Part shown: positions 25,791 through 35,800 of the stretch, piece by piece
How the letters are laid out: the number at the start of each line of letters is the position of its first letter
How positions within the stretch are numbered: the stretch's first letter is position 1
From: Chromatiaceae bacterium
GTDB lineage: Bacteria > Pseudomonadota > Gammaproteobacteria > Chromatiales > Chromatiaceae
Length of the DNA stretch: 36,010 bases
Direction: 5' to 3'
NCBI GenBank assembly: GCA_007693535.1
Contig: REDK01000059.1
Location: 1-36,010 of the forward strand
Position numbers and translations under genes: made by a program
The notes under the pieces: generated by a model
Seen by the model: only the letters and a program-made list of their open reading frames with translations
Told to the model about the DNA's origin: nothing
The model's database searches: none

Positions 25791-28700
25791 GCCTGCTCGA
25801 CCCCGCCCGCGCCCAGCCGTCAGGCCAGCACCGCACCGACCTGATCGGCATCTTCGCGCACCACAAGGTCGCGGCCAATCTGCTGATGCTGATCATGCTG
25901 CTGGCCGGCGCCTTCGCGCTGGATCAGCTCAATGTGCAGTTCTTCCCGAGCTTCGAGCTGGAGATCGTCACCGTGCGCGTGGTCTGGACCGGGGCCAGCG
26001 CCGAGGACATCGAGGACGGTATTACCAATCCACTGGAGCAGCGTCTGCGCAACGCCGACGGGCTCAAGCAGATGACCTCCACCTCTACCCAGGGCATCGC
26101 CGCGTTGACCCTGGAGTTCGTCGATGGGACGGACCCGCTGATTGCGCTCGACCAGGTGCGCCGGCTAGTGGATGAGTTCCGCAATCTGCCGGCCGATGCC
26201 GAGAAGCCCGAGATCGCGCTGCTGACGCGCTACGAGCAGGTGGCACGGCTGGTCATCACCGGGCCCACCGCCGCGGCCGAACTCCGCCGCCTGGCGCGCC
26301 GCTTCGAGACCGAACTGCTGGAGCGCGGCATCGACCGGGTGGACATCAAAGGATTGCCCGCCGAGGTCATCGTCATCGGCGTGGACAATGCCGCGTTGGA
26401 GCAACTGGATCTGGGCCTGCAGGAGATCGGCCAGCGGGTCGGCGACTTCAGCCGCGACCTGCCGGCCGGGGCGGTCGGACGCGGTGAGGGGGCGCGGGAA
26501 CTGCGCAGCCTGGACCGGCGGCGCGATCCGCTCGCCTTCGCTGGGCTGCCGGTGCGCAGCGACGACCAACTGCGGGTGAACCTGGGCGACATCGCCAGCA
26601 TTGAACGAGTGCCCCGTGACGGTGCTGTTGGACTCAGCGTCGGTGGCCGGCCGGCGGTGGAGCTGGTGCTGCAACGCGCCGAACAGGGTGACACCCTGCG
26701 CGCCGCAGGCATCCTCGACGAATGGCTCGCCGACACCCGCCCGGGCCTGCCGCCGGGGGTGGAACTCACGGTCTACGACGCCTCCTGGCAATTGGTGCGC
26801 GACCGCATCATGCTGCTGGTAGTCAACGGGCTCGGCGGTCTGATCCTGGTGGTCGGCATCCTCTATCTGTTCCTGACTGGACGGGTCGCCTTCTGGGTCG
26901 CCTGGGGCATCCCAGTCTCCTTCGCCGCCACCCTGTTCATCCTCTATCTGGTGGGCGGCAGCATCAACATGCTGAGCCTGTTCGCGCTGATCATGGCGCT
27001 GGGCATCATCGTCGACGACGCCATCGTGGTCGGCGAGGATGCCCTGGCCCATTATCAGATGGGCGAAGATCCGCTGCTGGCCGCCGAGGGCGGGGCGCGA
27101 CGCATGCTCGCCCCGGTAATCGCCTCCTCGCTGACCACCATCGCCGCCTTTCTGCCGCTGATGCTGGTGGGCGGGCGCATTGGCAATATCCTCGGCACCA
27201 TCCCGCTGGTGATCATCTGCGTGATCCTGGCATCACTGGTCGAGAGTTTCCTGGTGCTGCCCGGGCATCTGCGCGGCGCCTTCCTGCATTCTCACAAGGT
27301 CCGCCCCGATTCCATTCGCGCCCGACTGGATCACGCCTTCGAGTACTTCCGCGATCGCCTGTTCCGGCCTGTCGCCAGCCTGGCCATCCGCCATCGCTTG
27401 AGCACCCTGGCCAGCGCCATCGCTATGCTGCTGCTGGCGGTGGGGCTACTCGCTGGCGGGCGCATGGGGTTCGTGTTCTTCCCGACCCCGGAGGCGCAGA
27501 TCATCAACGCCGATGTCACCTTTACCGCCGGCACTCCGCGCGCTCGGGTGGACACCTTCCTGCGCCATCTGGAGGAGACCCTCCAGGCCACCGAGGCGGG
27601 CTTCGACGCCGGGCACCTGATCAATATCGCATTGACCTATCACGGCACCAAAAGCGGCGGGGGTGGGGGCGGGGGCGGCGGCACGGCCGACCAACTCGGC
27701 TCGCTGCAGGTGGAGCTGGTGGAATCGGACGATCGCGATGTCCGCAATCAGGCCTTCATCCGCGCCTGGCGCGAGCGCATCGAACTGCCCGCCGGGCTGG
27801 AGAGCCTGATCATCACCGGCCGGCGGGTCGGCCCGCCGGGGCGCGACCTGAGCGTGCGCCTGACCGGGCGTGATGCCGAGGCACTCAAGGCCGCGGCGCT
27901 CGACCTGGCCGAGACCCTGACCAGCATCGACGGGGTGCTGGAGGTCGAGGACGACATGCCCTACGGGCGCGAGCAACTGATCTACAGCCTGACCCCGGCC
28001 GGCAAGGCCTTGGGGCTATCGGTGGCGGACCTCGGGCGGCAATTGCGGACCGCCTTCGACGGCCAATTAGTGCAGATCTTTCAGGATGGCGCCGATGAGG
28101 TCGAGGTGCGGGTGCGCCTGGCTGAGGCCGAGCGCGCCAGCCTGGCCAGCTTGCAGCGGCTGAATGTGCGCACCCCGGACGGGCAATCCGTGCCGCTCAG
28201 TGCGGTGGCCGAATGGCGCGCCCGGCGTGGCTTCGAGATCCTGCGCCATGCCGACGGCCGCCTGGCGGTGGAGGTCAGCGCCGATGTGGACAGTAATGTC
28301 AACACCGCCGGGCCGATCCTGGCAAGCCTAGAGGGAGGCCCGCTACCGGAGCTGCAGCGCCGCTACGGCGTGGACTATTCCTTCGAGGGGCGCTCTGCCG
28401 ATCAGCGCGAGACCTTCGCCGATATGCGCAAGGGGCTGGTCCTTGGCCTAATCCTGATCTACATCATCCTCGCCTGGGTGTTCGCCTCCTATGGCTGGCC
28501 ATTGGTGGTCATGGCCATCATCCCATTCGGCCTCACCGGCGCCCTGATCGGCCATTGGGCGATGGGGATCGATCTGACCATCATCTCTATCTTCGGCATG
28601 TTTGGCCTTTCGGGCATCGTGGTCAATGACAGCATCATCTTGGTCAGCTTCTATAAGCACCTGCGCGCCACCGGCCTGCCGGTGCAAGAGGCCCTGATCG

Positions 28701-28963
28701 AGGCCGCCAGCCAGCGCCTGCGGGCGGTACTATTGACCTCGCTGACCACCATCGCCGGCCTCACCCCGCTGCTATTCGAGACCTCGTTGCAGGCACAATT
28801 CCTGATCCCAATGGCCGTTTCCATCGCCTTCGGGCTCGGCTTTGCGACCCTGCTGGTCTTGCTGGTGATCCCGGCGCTGCTCTCGCTGCACGAAAGTGCG
28901 CATGCCCAACTGCTGAACTGGTTCGGCCGCCGGCCGGCACCAGCGCAGCCGGCGTCGGAGTAA
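25787..28963 (+). CDS. RND efflux permease paired with the preceding adaptor
   Basis: A 1058-residue inner-membrane transporter of the RND superfamily. After about 20 residues the first helix begins (KVAANLLMLIMLLAGAFAL), followed by the porter part (VVWTGASAEDIEDGITNPLEQRL). The proton-relay helix reads LGIIVDDAIVVGED with the two adjacent Asp usual for HAE-type pumps. The second bundle has IFGMFGLSGIVVNDSIILVSF. In the second porter half (about 27656-27682) nine Gly codons in a row encode a poly-glycine run after GTKS. It overlaps the adaptor gene by 4 bases, so the two form a pump pair. No outer-membrane factor is encoded nearby. Substrate unknown. Confidence 0.95.
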   Translation: MSLLDPARAQPSGQHRTDLIGIFAHHKVAANLLMLIMLLAGAFALDQLNVQFFPSFELEIVTVRVVWTGASAEDIEDGITNPLEQRLRNADGLKQMTSTSTQGIAALTLEFVDGTDPLIALDQVRRLVDEFRNLPADAEKPEIALLTRYEQVARLVITGPTAAAELRRLARRFETELLERGIDRVDIKGLPAEVIVIGVDNAALEQLDLGLQEIGQRVGDFSRDLPAGAVGRGEGARELRSLDRRRDPLAFAGLPVRSDDQLRVNLGDIASIERVPRDGAVGLSVGGRPAVELVLQRAEQGDTLRAAGILDEWLADTRPGLPPGVELTVYDASWQLVRDRIMLLVVNGLGGLILVVGILYLFLTGRVAFWVAWGIPVSFAATLFILYLVGGSINMLSLFALIMALGIIVDDAIVVGEDALAHYQMGEDPLLAAEGGARRMLAPVIASSLTTIAAFLPLMLVGGRIGNILGTIPLVIICVILASLVESFLVLPGHLRGAFLHSHKVRPDSIRARLDHAFEYFRDRLFRPVASLAIRHRLSTLASAIAMLLLAVGLLAGGRMGFVFFPTPEAQIINADVTFTAGTPRARVDTFLRHLEETLQATEAGFDAGHLINIALTYHGTKSGGGGGGGGGTADQLGSLQVELVESDDRDVRNQAFIRAWRERIELPAGLESLIITGRRVGPPGRDLSVRLTGRDAEALKAAALDLAETLTSIDGVLEVEDDMPYGREQLIYSLTPAGKALGLSVADLGRQLRTAFDGQLVQIFQDGADEVEVRVRLAEAERASLASLQRLNVRTPDGQSVPLSAVAEWRARRGFEILRHADGRLAVEVSADVDSNVNTAGPILASLEGGPLPELQRRYGVDYSFEGRSADQRETFADMRKGLVLGLILIYIILAWVFASYGWPLVVMAIIPFGLTGALIGHWAMGIDLTIISIFGMFGLSGIVVNDSIILVSFYKHLRATGLPVQEALIEAASQRLRAVLLTSLTTIAGLTPLLFETSLQAQFLIPMAVSIAFGLGFATLLVLLVIPALLSLHESAHAQLLNWFGRRPAPAQPASE

Positions 28964-29328
28964 GGTGAGAGGCGCTGCTTGACAGCGCAGCCGGCCGTGC
29001 TGGGGCCAGCCAGCGGCGACATGGCCATGGCAGCCCGCCCGCGGGTCCAACCCCTGACCGCTCGGCAGATTTGACCGGCCCCGATGGCCATGGCACTGTG
29101 CATGCTGGCCACAGCACTGCAGGTGTTGATGCCAATGCACCCGTGCGGGGCGCATCCCGATGACCGCCGCTGGCCCATCGTGGCCTGTGATCGCAACCGG
29201 TCGATATCCTGGCGCGGCGCTCGGCGGCATGCCAACAGCCTATCCGCGATCGCATCCCCGCGGCAGCGGTCCTGTCCGCGACGGGATCTGAGCAGCCGCC
29301 AGCAGTCAGAAGCAGGAGATCAACAACC
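28964..29328. other. Intergenic region after the RND pair
   Basis: No gene supported in 365 bases. A 6-bp hairpin GCGCTG-CTTGA-CAGCGC sits at 28972-28988, a few bases after the permease stop, without T-run; it may help end the pump transcript. Short frames here have no ribosome-binding site or family features. Confidence 0.5.
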
Positions 29329-29742
29329 ATGAAACAGAAGCTCGTCATCGTTCTCGGTAGCATCGTCGCCCTGTTGCTGGTGGCTGCCTATCTCCGGATC
29401 GGCCCACGGCCCTGGGAGGTCCAGATCACCGGCGTCACCGGTGACGGGCGCCAAGTGCAGTATCGTATCGAGACGCTGCGCGGCAACACCACCAAGACCC
29501 TGATCTTCCGCAACGAGGATGCCGGCTTGCTCCCGCCGTATTTCAAGTTCGATTCGGCCGATCTGCAGTCGACCGCCAGCCGCATCGCCCGCAACTGTCC
29601 AGACACCCCGGTCAAGGTCTGGGGCTACAGCATGCGCATTCCATGGTTGGACATGTTCCCTAATGCCCTGTCGATCAAGGCGCCGGAGAAATGCCTGCAG
29701 GCGCCGGCGCCGGCCCGGCAGAACGATGACAACGGGTCCTGA
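29329..29742 (+). CDS. DUF1523 family membrane-anchored protein
   Basis: A 137-residue protein with one N-terminal membrane helix (KLVIVLGSIVALLLVAAYL) and a periplasmic part. The segment FRNEDAGLLPPYFKFDSA and the later YSMRIPWLDMFPNALSIKA are the hallmark of DUF1523, a family of unknown function. An invariant-looking cysteine pair is visible (RNCPD and EKCLQ). CAGGAGA about 10 bases before the ATG supports the start. The C-terminus is Ala/Pro/Asn-rich. It stands alone between the RND pump and the convergent ERCC4 gene. Confidence 0.75.
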   Translation: MKQKLVIVLGSIVALLLVAAYLRIGPRPWEVQITGVTGDGRQVQYRIETLRGNTTKTLIFRNEDAGLLPPYFKFDSADLQSTASRIARNCPDTPVKVWGYSMRIPWLDMFPNALSIKAPEKCLQAPAPARQNDDNGS

Positions 29743-29851
29743 TCGCGCGCTCATCACTGGGCCGATGCCGGGTGGTTCAGCGATTGCCTCCAGGGCCGAT
29801 CTCCGCTGTCGCAACCCGGGGCCGGAACCTTCGGTGAATTGATCCGCCGCA

Positions 29852-29875
29852 CCGCGCCGCCCATGGGCGGCGCGG
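29852..29875. terminator. Perfect 24-base palindrome between convergent genes
   Basis: The 24 bases at 29852-29875 equal their own reverse complement, centred on CCCATGGG with arms of G and C. It lies in the gap between the DUF1523 gene and the ERCC4 gene, which face each other, and could fold on either strand. There is no T-tract, so a terminator role is inferred from position only; a protein-binding site is the alternative. Confidence 0.4.
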
Positions 29876-30042
29876 CTGGTTGCTGCCGCCTTTGCCGCCC
29901 TGCGGGCCCGCGTCGCGGCCCCCTTCGCCGCTGTCCGGCACCATTGCCACGACAATCACCCCATCGCCTAGCGGCGCACGCTGATGGAGTTCGGGGTCGA
30001 GCACTGCTGACGGCCAAGCGGGCGACGCGCCGCGCGGCGCCA

Positions 30043-30780
30043 TCAGCAGGGCCAGGCGCCCGCTGCACCGGGCTCACCCGCATAGTCCGCTCCGGGCTCC
30101 TCGATCGCCCAGCGGATCGCCGCGGCCGTGGTCTTGCCGATCCCCTCGACGCTGGCCAGGTCTGCTGCCGATGCGGCGATGATGGCCTCGATGCTGCCGA
30201 ATCGATCGAGCAGACGCCGGGCGCGGGTTGGCCCAATCCCGGGCAGCCCTTGCAGGATATGGCTTTGCAGCCGTGCCTTGCCGCGCGGCCGACGGCCGTG
30301 GCGCGGCAGTGCACCGCTGGCGAAGGCGCGTCCCTGCCGTGCCGCGAGGAGGATCAGCGTCGCCGACTCCCGGGCATCGGCAGCCCGCAGCAGCGGCAGT
30401 CCCAGGAACAGCGTCAGCATGATTAACGCACCTTGGATGGCCTCGCGCCGCATCTGGCTGGCGGCCAGGTCGCCAGCGCGCCCCTCCAGAATGATCGCCG
30501 CACGCAACGGCGCGTTGGCCAGGCGAAGGGCTTGCGAGAACAACCGACCATCCTTCAGCGATCGCACTAGGTCTGGCAGGGTCTTGCGTTCGAACAGCAG
30601 GCACTCGTCCACCTGATAATCGCCCACCGCCAGGCGTGCTAACCGAACCTGCACCCCCGGTAGTCTGCGCAGGGCCGGCAGCACCGCAGCGGCATGCTCG
30701 CGATCATCGACGAGGAGACTGAAGGTCTGCGCTGGTCTCGGCATCGCGGTCAGTGAGTGGTCGGCGGCCGTCTCCTTCAT
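30043..30780 (-). CDS. ERCC4-type nuclease with helix-hairpin-helix tail (XPF/Mus81-like)
   Basis: A 245-residue protein with the XPF/Mus81 nuclease core: LLVDDREHAAAVL (Asp26), VGDYQVDECLLFERKTLPD with the ERKxxxD signature (Glu64, Arg65, Lys66, Asp70), then SLKDGRLFSQALRL. The C-terminal part carries two helix-hairpin-helix motifs, LQGLPGIGPTRARRLLDRFG and VEGIGKTTAAAIR. Such proteins cut branched or flapped DNA in archaea and eukaryotes; bacterial members are sparse and little studied. A second ATG at residue 13 is a possible start. It is divergent from pncB with 94 bases between and has no recombination gene beside it. All catalytic residues are present, so it should be active. Confidence 0.88.
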   Translation of the reverse strand: MKETAADHSLTAMPRPAQTFSLLVDDREHAAAVLPALRRLPGVQVRLARLAVGDYQVDECLLFERKTLPDLVRSLKDGRLFSQALRLANAPLRAAIILEGRAGDLAASQMRREAIQGALIMLTLFLGLPLLRAADARESATLILLAARQGRAFASGALPRHGRRPRGKARLQSHILQGLPGIGPTRARRLLDRFGSIEAIIAASAADLASVEGIGKTTAAAIRWAIEEPGADYAGEPGAAGAWPC

Positions 30781-30874
30781 GTCGCATGCCCCGCTGTGTT
30801 GCGAGTGGTCGTTTTGGGCTTTTTCATGATCCTAGAACCGCGGGAACCGAGGAGCGGATGAATAGGAGTACGAG

Positions 30875-32293
30875 ATGATCGACATCACCGGAACCTATAC
30901 CGATCAGTACCAGCTCGCGATGGCGCAGGCCTATTTCTTGAGTGGCCGTGGGCAGGTGTCAGCGCGTTTCGATTACTTTTTTCGCAAGTCGCCTTGCGGC
31001 GGCGGCTACGCCATCTTCGCCGGGCTGGAGGACCTCTTGGTGCTGCTGGAAACGCTGCACTTCGACGAGTCGGACCTGGCCTTCCTGCGCGCGCAGCAGC
31101 TGCATCCGGACTTCGTGGAGTCGTTGCGGGGTTTTCGTTTTCGTGGGCGCGTGCACGCCTGCCGCGAGGGCGATGTGGTGTTTCCGGACTGCCCCGTCGT
31201 CACCGTCGAGGCGAGTCTGATCGAGGCCCAGCTCGTCGAGACCTTGTTGCTGAACATCCTCAATTATCAGACGCTGGTTGCCACCAAGGCGAGCCGGATG
31301 CGCCTAGCGGCTGGGGCGGAGGCGGTACTGGTCGATTTTGGTTTGCGCCGAGCGCCCGGTCTTGGCGGTTATGCGGCGAGTCGTGCGGCCTTCGTTGGCG
31401 GATTCGATGCGACCAGCAACGTGCGGGCAGGACGGGACTATGCCATCCCGGTCTCTGGCACCATGGCCCATGCCTTCATCCAGGCCCACGATTGCGAACT
31501 GGATGCCTTCCGCGCCTTCGCTGTTGCGCATCCGGACCATTGCGTGTTGCTGGTGGATACCTACGATACCCTGAACAGCGGCGTACCCAATGCGATCCGC
31601 GTTGGGTTGGAGCTGCAGGCACGCGGCCAACGGCTGCTGGGCATTCGGCTCGACAGCGGCGATCTGGCCTACCTTGCCAAGCAGGCACGAAGCATGCTGG
31701 ACGCGGCCGGTCTGCATGAGACCAAGATTGCCGCTTCCAACCAGATCGACGAGCATGTGATCAAGAGCCTGCGCGAGCAGGGTGCCCCGATCGATCTCTT
31801 TGGCGTTGGTACCAGCCTTGTCACCGGTCAGCCGGACGGGGCGCTCGACGGCGTCTACAAGCTGGCCGAGGTGGACGGCCGGCCTTGTCTGAAACTCTCG
31901 GAGTCGACCGACAAGATCACCATTCCCTGTGCCAAGCAGGTCTTTCGCATCCTCGACGAGGCCGGCGGCTTTTGGGGTGCTGATGCGATTGCCATTGCCG
32001 ATGAGCCAACGGTGCAGCGCATGCACCATCCCTCCGATCCGAACCAGTCACTCGCGCTCGCGGGGCGGGCACAGGAACCGCTCCTGCATCCGGTCATGTC
32101 CCAAGGCCAACGCCTCCGACAACCGACGGACCTGGCGGATATCAGGCGCTATAGCCAACAACGGTTGGGCCAATTGCCGCCGGAATATAAGCGCTTCGAG
32201 TATCCCCATCGCTACAAGGTGGGCCTCAGTACCAGGCTCGATGCAGAACGCAACCAGCTCATCGCGGCACACCGTCGCGGGCAGACTCCATGA
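30875..32293 (+). CDS. pncB: Nicotinate phosphoribosyltransferase
   Basis: First committed step of the Preiss-Handler NAD salvage: nicotinate plus PRPP to nicotinate mononucleotide, in the cytoplasm. The protein has 472 residues. The start TGTYTDQYQLAMAQAYF is typical; the catalytic histidine is in SGTMAHAFIQAH and the phosphate-site segment is RLDSGDLAYLAKQAR, followed by FGVGTSLVTGQPDGALDGVYKL. AGGAG is placed 6-10 bases before the ATG. Its last four bases overlap the pncA start (ATGA), so both are co-translated. Confidence 0.97.
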   Translation: MIDITGTYTDQYQLAMAQAYFLSGRGQVSARFDYFFRKSPCGGGYAIFAGLEDLLVLLETLHFDESDLAFLRAQQLHPDFVESLRGFRFRGRVHACREGDVVFPDCPVVTVEASLIEAQLVETLLLNILNYQTLVATKASRMRLAAGAEAVLVDFGLRRAPGLGGYAASRAAFVGGFDATSNVRAGRDYAIPVSGTMAHAFIQAHDCELDAFRAFAVAHPDHCVLLVDTYDTLNSGVPNAIRVGLELQARGQRLLGIRLDSGDLAYLAKQARSMLDAAGLHETKIAASNQIDEHVIKSLREQGAPIDLFGVGTSLVTGQPDGALDGVYKLAEVDGRPCLKLSESTDKITIPCAKQVFRILDEAGGFWGADAIAIADEPTVQRMHHPSDPNQSLALAGRAQEPLLHPVMSQGQRLRQPTDLADIRRYSQQRLGQLPPEYKRFEYPHRYKVGLSTRLDAERNQLIAAHRRGQTP

Positions 32294-32889
32294 ATGCCCT
32301 GATTATCGTCGATGTCCAGAACGATTTTATGCCCGGTGGGTCTCTTGCAGTCGCTGATGGCGACGCCGTGGTCCCGGTCATCAACCGGCTGCAAGGTCGA
32401 TTCGATGTCGTTGTTGCAACCCAAGACTGGCACCCCCCCGAGCACCAGAGCTTCGCCTCCAATCATGCCGGCAGGCAGCCGTTCGACGTCATCCAGCTCC
32501 AGGGGCTGGAGCAGGTGCTCTGGCCCGATCATTGCCTGCAGATGAGCGCGGGCGCGGATTTCCATCCAGCGCTTGATCGGCACCGCATCGAGGCAGTCAT
32601 CCGCAAGGGGACGGCCCCGGCGGTGGACAGCTATAGCGGCTTCTGTGACAACGGCCGGCGTCGGCGCACGGGCCTGGCCGGTTACCTGCGCGACCGCGGG
32701 GTGGATACGCTCGCCATCTGTGGGTTGGCCGGCGATATCTGCGTCTATTACACGTTGCTGGACGCCCTCGCGGAAGGCTTCGACGCGGCCCTGATCGAGA
32801 ATGCGACGCGCGCGCTGGATGCAACCGCGTTCGCGGCGGCGAAGGCAGAGATCCTGGCGCGCGGCGGGCAGGTGCGCAGGCTGGAATGA
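32290..32889 (+). CDS. pncA: Nicotinamidase
   Basis: Hydrolyses nicotinamide to nicotinate and ammonia, feeding pncB. The protein has 199 residues and the cysteine-hydrolase triad: Asp8 (IVDVQNDF), Lys106 (VIRKGT) and Cys151 (GLAGDICVYYT). Metal ligands of the family are placed at Asp46, His48 (QDWHPPEH) and His81 (WPDHC). It overlaps pncB by ATGA. The stop codon is separated by one base from the stop of the convergent P-type ATPase gene, so no terminator fits between the two. Confidence 0.96.
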   Translation: MNALIIVDVQNDFMPGGSLAVADGDAVVPVINRLQGRFDVVVATQDWHPPEHQSFASNHAGRQPFDVIQLQGLEQVLWPDHCLQMSAGADFHPALDRHRIEAVIRKGTAPAVDSYSGFCDNGRRRRTGLAGYLRDRGVDTLAICGLAGDICVYYTLLDALAEGFDAALIENATRALDATAFAAAKAEILARGGQVRRLE

Positions 32890-32890
32890 A

Positions 32891-35800
32891 TCACCCGGGC
32901 GCGGTGGCTTGGGACGCCTCCTGACGTCCCGGTCCGGCCTTGTGGGCGCGATAGCGGCGGATGATCCATTTCTCGCATTCCACCACGACGAACACCGCCA
33001 GGCCGATGGCGAGGATGAAGCCCCAGGCCAGCAGGTCGATCGGGCCGGTACCGAACAGGGCCTCCATCGGCGGGGCATAGGTGAACAGCAGTTGCAGCAG
33101 GATGATGATGCCGATCACCAGCGGTACCAGCCGGTTGCCAGTCAGGCCCGCCAGCGTGAACCCGGGGGCGACCATGGCGCGGGTGCTGAGCAGATAGAAG
33201 ATCTGCCCGGAGACCAGGGTGTTGATGGTGGCCACCCGGGCGCTCTCCAGCGGCATGCCGCGTTCCAGTTCCCACAGGAACATACCGATTGCCCCGACCA
33301 CCAGCAGCGCCGAGACCAGGAGGATGCGCCAGAGCAGGAAGGAGGAGAGAAGCGGGGCGCTGGGGTCGCGCGGTGGGCGCGCCATCACCCCGCGCTCGGC
33401 GGGCTCGAAGGCGAGTGCCAGCGCCAGGGTGACCGCGGTGACCATATTCACCCAGAGGATTTGCACCGGGGTGATGGGCAGCACCAGTCCAGCCAGGATG
33501 GCGGCGATGATCACCCCGGCCTGGCCGCCGTTGGTGGGCAGGATGAATAGGATCGCCTTGGTCAGGTTGTCGTGGATGGTGCGGCCTTCTTCGACGGCGT
33601 GGACGATGCTGGCGAAGTTGTCGTCGGTGAGCACGGTCTCGGCCGCCTCGCGGGCGGCATCGGTGCCCTTGGCGCCCATCGCAACGCCGACGTCGGCGCG
33701 CTTGAGGGCCGGGGCATCATTGACGCCGTCGCCCGTCATGGCCACGACCTCGCCGCGCCGCTGCAGGGCCTCGACCAGGCGCAGCTTGTGCTCTGGGCTG
33801 GCACGGGCGAAGACGTCGACCTCAGCGGCCCGCTGCTCCAGCGTGTGATCGTCGACCTCGTCGATCTCCGGGCCGGTCATCGAATGGCGGCCGTCGCCGA
33901 TGCCCAATTGCAGGCCGATCGCGCGGGCAGTCGCGGCGTGGTCGCCGGTGATCATCTTGACGCGGATGCCAGCGGAGCGGCATTCGGCGACGGCGCGGAT
34001 CGCCTCCTCGCGGGGCGGATCGATGATGCCAACCAGCCCGAGCAGGTTCAGCCCCTGCTGGACATCGTCGAAGCGCAACTCGGTCTGGTCGGATGGTGCC
34101 GGCCGCATGGCGATGGCGAGCACCCGATGCCCGTCGGCGGCCAGCGCCTCGGCGTGGTCCTGCCAGGCGCCGGTATCGATCTCTTCGTCATGGTCGGGCT
34201 GGTGGACTTTCTCACACATGCCGAGCACCCGCTCCGGGGCGCCCTTGACATAGATCACCCCGTCGCCCTCGTGGTCGTGGTGCAGGGTTGCCATGAACCG
34301 ATGCTGGGACTCGAACGGGATCAGGTCCACCCGCGGCCAGCCCTTGCGCTCCGCTGCGGCCGCCAACCCGAGCTTGGCCGCCAGTACCACCAGCGCCCCC
34401 TCGGTGGGATCGCCGAGCAGGACCCATTGGCCGTCGCGCTCCGCGAGTTCGGCCTCATTGCAGAGCATGCCGGCACGGGCCAAGGCCATCACCCCGTCGC
34501 GCTGTTCTGCCGCCGCGTCCTCGGCGGTGGCGCTGTCCGGGTCGGCATCCGCCGGCAGCACCTCGCCGCGCGGGGCGTAACCGACCCCGCTGACCTGCCA
34601 GGCGCCATCCGCGACCATCACCCGTGCCACGGTCATCTCGTTGCGGGTCAGGGTGCCGGTCTTGTCCGAGCAGATCACCGTCACCGAGCCCAGGGTCTCC
34701 ACCGCCGGCAGGCGGCGGATGATGGCGTGGCGCTTCGCCATGCGCTGCACGCCGATGGCCAGGGTGATGGTCATGATCGCCGGCAGGCCTTCGGGGATGG
34801 CCGCGACCGCCAGCCCGACCGCGGCTAGGAAGCTGTCGCCCCAGCCGATCCCACGCACCAGATGGCCGAAGGCGAAGGTCAGCGTGGCGATGCCGACAAT
34901 GGCCGCGGTGAGCCAGTAGCCGAAGGTCTCGATCTGGCGCAGCAGCGGGGTCTTCAGCGTGCGCACCTGCGAGAGCATGGCGCTGATGCGCCCGAGTTCG
35001 GTGTCGCTACCGGTGGCGACCACGACACCGCGACCCTGGCCGTAGGTGATCAGGGTGCCGGTGTAGGCCATGCCGCTGCGATCCCCGACCGAGGCCTTGG
35101 CATCCACCGCGCGCGTGTCCTTCTCGACCGGCACCGATTCGCCGGTCAGCATGGCCTCCTCGATACGCAGGTCACGCACCCGGAACAGGCGCAGGTCCGC
35201 CGGCACCCGGTCGCCGGACTGCAGCAGCACCACGTCGCCCGGCACCAGCTCGTCGGCCGGCAGCGCGCGGCGGGTGCCGTCGCGCAGCACGGTGCAGGTG
35301 GGGGTGAGCAGGCTGCCCACTGCCTCGAGGGCCTTCTCGGCCTTGCCTTCCTGGATGAAGCCGATCAGGGCATTGATGACGACGACGCCGAGGATGACCG
35401 CGGTGTCCACCCAATGCCCCAGCAGCCCGGTGACGATACCGGCGATCACCAGCATGATGATCAGAATGTTGGCAAAGTGCGATAGCAACCGCAGCAGCGG
35501 ATGGCGCTTGGATGGGGCCGGCAGGCGGTTGGGACCATGCGCGGCCAGACGGCGCTCGGCCTCGGTCTGGGTCAGGCCGGCATCGTCGCTGTCGAAATCC
35601 CGGAACAGTTCGTCTGTCGCCAGGGTATGCGGCGTGGTGGCCGGGGTCAGGGTCGCGGCCTGGTCCTGCGCATCGTCAGTGTCTGCCGTTGCCGCGGCCG
35701 GCCGCTCGCCGGTCCGGCGCTGGGCACGCGCGAGCAGAAAGATCAGCAGCGCGACCGGGATCAGCGCCAGCAGGGCCAGGGCGGTCAGCCAGAGTCCGGT

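Noticed and set aside
29084-29332. 82-codon + strand frame before the DUF1523 gene
   Set aside because: It overlaps the ribosome-binding site and start of a better supported gene and has no family features.
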